Assembly: GCA_903900705.1 (NCBI GenBank)
Contig: CAIUOG010000066.1
Coordinates: 62,001-126,000, forward strand
Source of the DNA: an uncultured Acidobacteriia bacterium
Lineage (GTDB): Bacteria > Acidobacteriota > Terriglobia > Bryobacterales > Bryobacteraceae
Direction: 5' to 3'
DNA: 64,000 nucleotides
Shown here: in pieces, positions 60,722 through 64,000 of the stretch
Numbering within the stretch: position 1 is the stretch's first letter
How the letters are laid out: each line of letters starts with the position of its first letter
The notes under the pieces: model-generated
Databases searched by the model: none
Seen by the model: the letters and a program-made list of their open reading frames with translations, nothing else
Told to the model about the DNA's origin: nothing
Made by a program: the position numbers and the translations under genes

Positions 60722-61741
60722 TTACGGATGCCCGAACTCATCCGCATGCGGCGTCAGTTCCAGATACACCCGGTCCGGCAGTTCCGTATTCCAGTGCCCC
60801 GTCGACACCGCCAGCCCATACCCTCCCAAAAACACCACCGCGATTCCCGCCGCCATCGCCCACGCCGGCGCGCGCCGCCGCTTCGGCAGCGACAAATACA
60901 GCGCGCCCTCCGCCGGACACACCGCCACACACTGCAGGCAGCCCACACACTCCGCCGATTGAATCGTCACCAGCCTGTCCACCGGCAACGCCGACGGGCA
61001 CGCTTTTGCGCACTTCGCGCAATCAATACAGGCCGCCTCCTCCCGCCGGATGCGCAACGGACTCAGCAGCGCCGTCAGGCCCATCAGCGCTCCGTAGGGA
61101 CATAAATACCGGCACCAGAAATTCTGCACCACCAGCGACAGCGACCCCAGCAGGATCAGCACCACGCCGCCCGTCACCCCCAGATGCCGGAAGAAATTCA
61201 GCATCTTCACGTCATCCACCATCCCGTAAGGGCTCTCCAGAAACTCATGGATCCCCTCCACCGGCATGGCCACCACTGCATAGAGAAAGAAGGCCAGCAA
61301 CAGATATTTCAGGCCGCGCAGCGGCACGTCCACCAGCCGATGGAGTCGGAAGGTCCGCCCGAAAATCCGCCGTCCCAGTCGCCACAGATATTCTGAAACC
61401 GTTCCCACCGGGCAAAGCCAGCCGCAGAAGCTCTTCCGGAACAGCAGGGAGCACAGCAGAAACGCCACCAGCAGCACCGTCCCCGCCGGATGAATCGTCG
61501 GCATGCCCCCGCCCGCCAGCAGCACCTTCAGGTTCATCAGGGACGCGATCGGCAGCCAGCCTTCCACCCCCGCCGGCCGGCCCACCCGCATCGCCGTCAT
61601 GCCGCTCTCATAGAACTTCACGAACAGCAGAAACTGCGCACCTATCCAGAGATTCAGCGCCAGAAAGGCCAGCTGAAAACTCCGTCGCAACGCCTGGGAA
61701 TTCTCTGGTTTTGCGCGATGCGGCAGCTTCTTTACAGGCAT
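60722..61741 (-). CDS. Membrane polyferredoxin (NapH/NosR/CcoG-like 4Fe-4S protein)
   Basis: A 339-residue inner-membrane protein with about five or six transmembrane segments. It has the FCGWLCPVGTVSEY and FWCRYLCPYGALMG motifs of the NapH/NosR/RdxA group, and two 4Fe-4S clusters: CIDCAKCAKACP and CVGCLQCVAVCP. Such proteins move electrons from the quinone pool or cytoplasm across the membrane. Without nap, nos or cco genes nearby, the acceptor is probably the heme c protein encoded immediately downstream. A perfect palindrome, GTGACTAAAGTCAC, lies in the divergent promoter region. Confidence 0.88.
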   Translation of the reverse strand: MPVKKLPHRAKPENSQALRRSFQLAFLALNLWIGAQFLLFVKFYESGMTAMRVGRPAGVEGWLPIASLMNLKVLLAGGGMPTIHPAGTVLLVAFLLCSLLFRKSFCGWLCPVGTVSEYLWRLGRRIFGRTFRLHRLVDVPLRGLKYLLLAFFLYAVVAMPVEGIHEFLESPYGMVDDVKMLNFFRHLGVTGGVVLILLGSLSLVVQNFWCRYLCPYGALMGLTALLSPLRIRREEAACIDCAKCAKACPSALPVDRLVTIQSAECVGCLQCVAVCPAEGALYLSLPKRRRAPAWAMAAGIAVVFLGGYGLAVSTGHWNTELPDRVYLELTPHADEFGHP

Positions 61742-61761
61742 GGCATGTCGTCTCTGTCCTC

Positions 61762-61767
61762 ACCCTA
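61762..61767 (-). promoter_or_regulatory. Weak -10 element TAGGGT of the polyferredoxin gene
   Basis: TAGGGT on the minus strand places transcription start near 61755. The palindrome at 61790-61803 would then be centred at -41.5, the classic activator position of the CRP/FNR family. The -10 itself is weak. Confidence 0.3.
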
Positions 61768-61789
61768 CCCCGGCCCCCCGCCACGGGCA

Positions 61790-61803
61790 GTGACTAAAGT
61801 CAC
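61790..61803. promoter_or_regulatory. Palindrome GTGACTAAAGTCAC, candidate CRP/FNR-superfamily site
   Basis: A perfect dyad with core TGAC-N4-GTCA lies between the divergent polyferredoxin and small secreted protein genes. The core matches the FNR/DNR-type half-site layout, though the outer bases are G and C rather than T and A. It is centred about 55 bases before the polyferredoxin ATG. Confidence 0.45.
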
Positions 61804-61822
61804 GGGGCCGTTCTCCTCCGCG

Positions 61823-61828
61823 TAAAAT
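61823..61828 (+). promoter_or_regulatory. -10 element TAAAAT of the small secreted protein gene
   Basis: TAAAAT ends 6 bases before ATG 61835, again predicting start at the first codon. Confidence 0.45.
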
Positions 61829-61834
61829 AAGGGC

Positions 61835-62227
61835 ATGATCTGGCTGACGTCCGCCGCAATCGCCTTCTCCCTCCTGCAGCAATATCCGCAGCAGACGCCC
61901 CGCACCAGAACGCCTCGTCCCACCGCCGACGCCGGACCCGGCGCGAACACAGACGCCATCGCCACCTTTTCCGGCGCCTTCAAATCCGCCGATAAAAAGT
62001 ACGTCAATATCGACGTGGAAGGCGGCGAGATGCGCATGTATCTCACCCATTCCACGAAGTTCGTTCGCGACGGCAAACCCGCCCGCGCCTCCGATTTCGA
62101 AAGCGGCGAACTCGTCACCGCCGATACCGCGCGCGATGCCCGCTTCAATCTGCTCGCCGTCAAAATTGAACTCGTCAAGCCACCGAAATCGCAGGTCGGC
62201 GCTCCGGAAAAATCCCCGGATAAGTAA
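61835..62227 (+). CDS. Small secreted protein with OB-like (DUF5666-type) domain
   Basis: A 130-residue exported protein. A short hydrophobic N terminus (MIWLTSAAIAFSLL) is followed by a Thr/Pro/Arg-rich linker. A compact beta domain follows (ATFSGAFKSADKKYVNIDVEG ... MYLTHSTKFVRDGKPARASDFESGELVTAD), resembling DUF5666-like OB folds, and a charged tail. Function is unknown. It is divergent from the polyferredoxin gene and followed by the PQQ dehydrogenase gene on the same strand after 53 bases. Confidence 0.65.
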   Translation: MIWLTSAAIAFSLLQQYPQQTPRTRTPRPTADAGPGANTDAIATFSGAFKSADKKYVNIDVEGGEMRMYLTHSTKFVRDGKPARASDFESGELVTADTARDARFNLLAVKIELVKPPKSQVGAPEKSPDK

Positions 62228-62266
62228 GCCCTCCATTCGATAGGGGCGGAGTCGGTCCGCACACTA

Positions 62267-62272
62267 TATGCT
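62267..62272 (+). promoter_or_regulatory. -10 element TATGCT of the PQQ dehydrogenase gene
   Basis: TATGCT ends 8 bases before ATG 62281; overlapping TATATG (62265-62270) is an alternative. No Shine-Dalgarno is seen. Confidence 0.4.
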
Positions 62273-62280
62273 GTTTGCTT

Positions 62281-64000
62281 ATGCAGCGACTTGCACTCAG
62301 TGTGTTCCTGGTAGCAGCCGGCGCGTTCGCCCAGTCGACCGACCTTTCAAAAGAATGGCCCACCTATGGTCACGACCCCGGCGCGATGCGCTTCTCTCCG
62401 CTCACTGAGATCACCCCCGCCAACGTCTCCAAACTCAAAGTCGCCTGGGTCTACCACCTCAAGCCCGAAGGCTACGTCGCCCCCGCCGGCGGTCGTGGCG
62501 CGGGCCGGGGTCCCGCGGGTGGTCCCGCCGGCGCAACCCCCGCCGCCGGTGGACGCGGCGCTCTCGTTCCCACCGGCGATGTTCCCGATGCCCCCCAGTT
62601 CGGTGGCGGCCGCGGTCGCGGCGTCGGCGCCTTCCGCCCCAGCCAGGTAACGCCGCTCGTCATCAATGGCGTGATGTACATCACCTCGCCCTACCAGCGG
62701 ATGTGCGCCCTCGACCCCACTTCCGGCAGGGAAATCTGGTGCTACCAACTGCCCACCGGCGTCCCCTCCACCCGCGGCGCGGAATACTGGCCCGGCGACG
62801 GCAAAACGCCCCCGCAGATCGTCTTCGGCGGCAGTGACGGCAAGCTCTATTCCGTGGATGCCAGGACCGGCAAGCCCAATCTCGAATTCGGCGACAACGG
62901 CATCGTCAACATGAATACGGAGGATATGACGCACGGCCTTCCCAGCCGCAACGCCCTCACCTCCCCGCCCATCGTTTTTAAGAATCTCGTCATCGCCGGC
63001 GGCACCACGCAGGAAGTCCCCGCTCTCGGCACCGCGGGCGATGTTCGCGCCTGGGATATGCGCACCGGCAAGGTCGTCTGGAAATTCCACTCCATTCCCG
63101 GGGAAGGCGAAAAGTACAACAACACCTGGGCCAAAGACAGCTGGAAGAATCGCTCCGGCGTCAACGTCTGGGGCTTCATTACGGTCGATGAGAAACGCGG
63201 CATCGTCTACATGCCCTATGGCGCGCCCTCCGTCGACCAGTACGGTGGCGACCGCTCCGGCGACAACCTCTTCAGCACCAGCCTCGTCGCGGCCGACGCC
63301 AATACCGGCAAATACCTCTGGCACTTCCAGATCGTCCATCACGACATCTGGGATTACGATATGACCGGCGCGCCCGCTCTCATCGACGTCAAAAAAGGCG
63401 GCAAAACCATCCCCGCCGTCGCCGCCATCAACAAGGTCGGCCTGCTCTTCCTGCTCGATCGCGTCACCGGCAAGCCCATCTACGGCGTCGAGGAACGCCC
63501 CGTGGCGCAGAGCGAGGTCCCCCTCGAACGCACCTCGAAAACGCAGCCCTTCCCCGTCAAGCCGCCGCCACTCGCCCGCATGTCCATGAAGGCGGAAGAC
63601 GTCGCCACCGTCACCCCGGAACTGGAAAAAGCCTGCCGCGCCCTCATGGAAGGCGTGCAGTTGGGCGGTCCCTATCTGCCCGTCAGCTATAACCGTCTGC
63701 GCGTCCAGTTCCCCGGCAACCACGGCGGCGTCAACTGGTTCGGCACATCGTTCAATCCGCAGCTCGGCTATCTCTTCATCAACGCCAATGAACTCGGCCA
63801 GCTCTCCGGCCTGCGCGACCACGATCCCCAAAAAGGTCCCGCCACCGGCTCCGGCCAGGGCAACCGCGTTGACCCCTCCGGCCCCTACGAAGGCGTTCCC
63901 GGCGGCGGCCGCTTCAGCGTGAAGAATCCCGATTCCCCCCAGCAGCTCCCCTGTCAGCAACCGCCATGGGGCACCCTGACCGCCGTCAACGTCAACACCG
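62281..64000 (+). CDS. PQQ-dependent dehydrogenase, cut by window end
   Basis: At least 573 residues of an exported quinoprotein; the right edge cuts it. After the signal peptide (MQRLALSVFLVAAGAFAQ) comes the family opening EWPTYGHDPGAMRFSPLTEITPANV. Beta-propeller blades follow, with VNGVMYITSP-like and ALDPTSGREIW repeats and the HHDIWDYDMTGAPALIDV segment typical of PQQ glucose/alcohol dehydrogenases. Residues about 65-120 are a Gly/Arg-rich insertion (GGRGAGRG, GGRGRGVG) unusual for the family. It probably oxidises sugars or alcohols in the periplasm and passes electrons to a cytochrome. The cofactor synthesis genes are not in the window. Confidence 0.9.
   Translation, partial: MQRLALSVFLVAAGAFAQSTDLSKEWPTYGHDPGAMRFSPLTEITPANVSKLKVAWVYHLKPEGYVAPAGGRGAGRGPAGGPAGATPAAGGRGALVPTGDVPDAPQFGGGRGRGVGAFRPSQVTPLVINGVMYITSPYQRMCALDPTSGREIWCYQLPTGVPSTRGAEYWPGDGKTPPQIVFGGSDGKLYSVDARTGKPNLEFGDNGIVNMNTEDMTHGLPSRNALTSPPIVFKNLVIAGGTTQEVPALGTAGDVRAWDMRTGKVVWKFHSIPGEGEKYNNTWAKDSWKNRSGVNVWGFITVDEKRGIVYMPYGAPSVDQYGGDRSGDNLFSTSLVAADANTGKYLWHFQIVHHDIWDYDMTGAPALIDVKKGGKTIPAVAAINKVGLLFLLDRVTGKPIYGVEERPVAQSEVPLERTSKTQPFPVKPPPLARMSMKAEDVATVTPELEKACRALMEGVQLGGPYLPVSYNRLRVQFPGNHGGVNWFGTSFNPQLGYLFINANELGQLSGLRDHDPQKGPATGSGQGNRVDPSGPYEGVPGGGRFSVKNPDSPQQLPCQQPPWGTLTAVNVNT

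Noticed and set aside
62347-63960. 537-residue minus-strand open frame in the last 1.6 kb
   Set aside because: It is the antisense shadow of the PQQ dehydrogenase, whose plus-strand frame starts at 62281 and shows clear family sequence but runs off the window.

Overview
The window is high-GC (by eye about 60%) bacterial chromosome with 53 protein genes and no visible RNA gene, insertion sequence, prophage or CRISPR array. The gene content points to Acidobacteriota of the Solibacter/Bryobacter type. The markers are Oar-like TonB-dependent receptors with an N-terminal carboxypeptidase-regulatory domain, a GWxTD protein, a DUF1592-family cytochrome paired with a DUF1552 protein, secreted HYDIN-type repeat proteins, secreted sulfatases and several Tat-exported enzymes. 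This placement is inference from gene families, not from a marker gene.

Layout. 1-2.2 kb: tail of an SGNH hydrolase, a tandem ACT protein, and a BlaI repressor with a BlaR1-like peptidase that carries a TonB C-terminal domain. 2.2-12.1 kb: extracellular carbohydrate and unknown metabolism (mutarotase-like protein, DUF1552, DUF1592 cytochrome, ThuA, SGNH hydrolase, GH28, and a sulfatase-like protein lacking the catalytic Cys). 12.2-18.2 kb: M20 peptidase, TonB-dependent receptor and GWxTD/TPR protein in one operon. 18.5-20.1 kb: clpP with a strong terminator, then an SDR oxidoreductase. 20.2-25.2 kb: two tandem paralogues with a HExxE peptidase-like head, an Ig-like domain and three HYDIN-type repeats. 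25.2-29.8 kb: tgt-yajC-secD-secF. 29.9-33.5 kb: tonB-exbB-exbD-exbD and a TPR lipoprotein. 33.6-40 kb: bifunctional Rel, DUF971, regulator-kinase-regulator, and a TsaC/YrdC protein. 40-50.3 kb: canonical sulfatase, folD-coaE-htrA operon, M20 peptidase, small secreted protein, phosphoesterase, Bcp-type peroxiredoxin, GGDEF-EAL protein and a degenerate M19 dipeptidase. 50.3-64 kb: a second TonB-dependent receptor with DUF1080 and a secreted HpcH/HpaI-like protein, M23 peptidase, ceramidase-like protein, glutaminase-like protein, a heme c/toroid protein with a membrane polyferredoxin, a small secreted protein, and a PQQ dehydrogenase cut by the window end.

Two architectural features run through the whole window. 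First, about fifteen genes that begin transcription units have a TAnnnT hexamer ending 4-9 bases before the start codon, which suggests widespread leaderless or near-leaderless transcription. Second, all six convergent gene pairs are separated by only 0-6 bases, which leaves no room for intrinsic terminators.

Functionally the window pairs housekeeping genes (ClpP, Tgt, Sec accessory proteins, Rel, FolD, CoaE, TsaC) with a polymer-degrading exported repertoire and the TonB/ExbBD machinery that would power the outer-membrane receptors.
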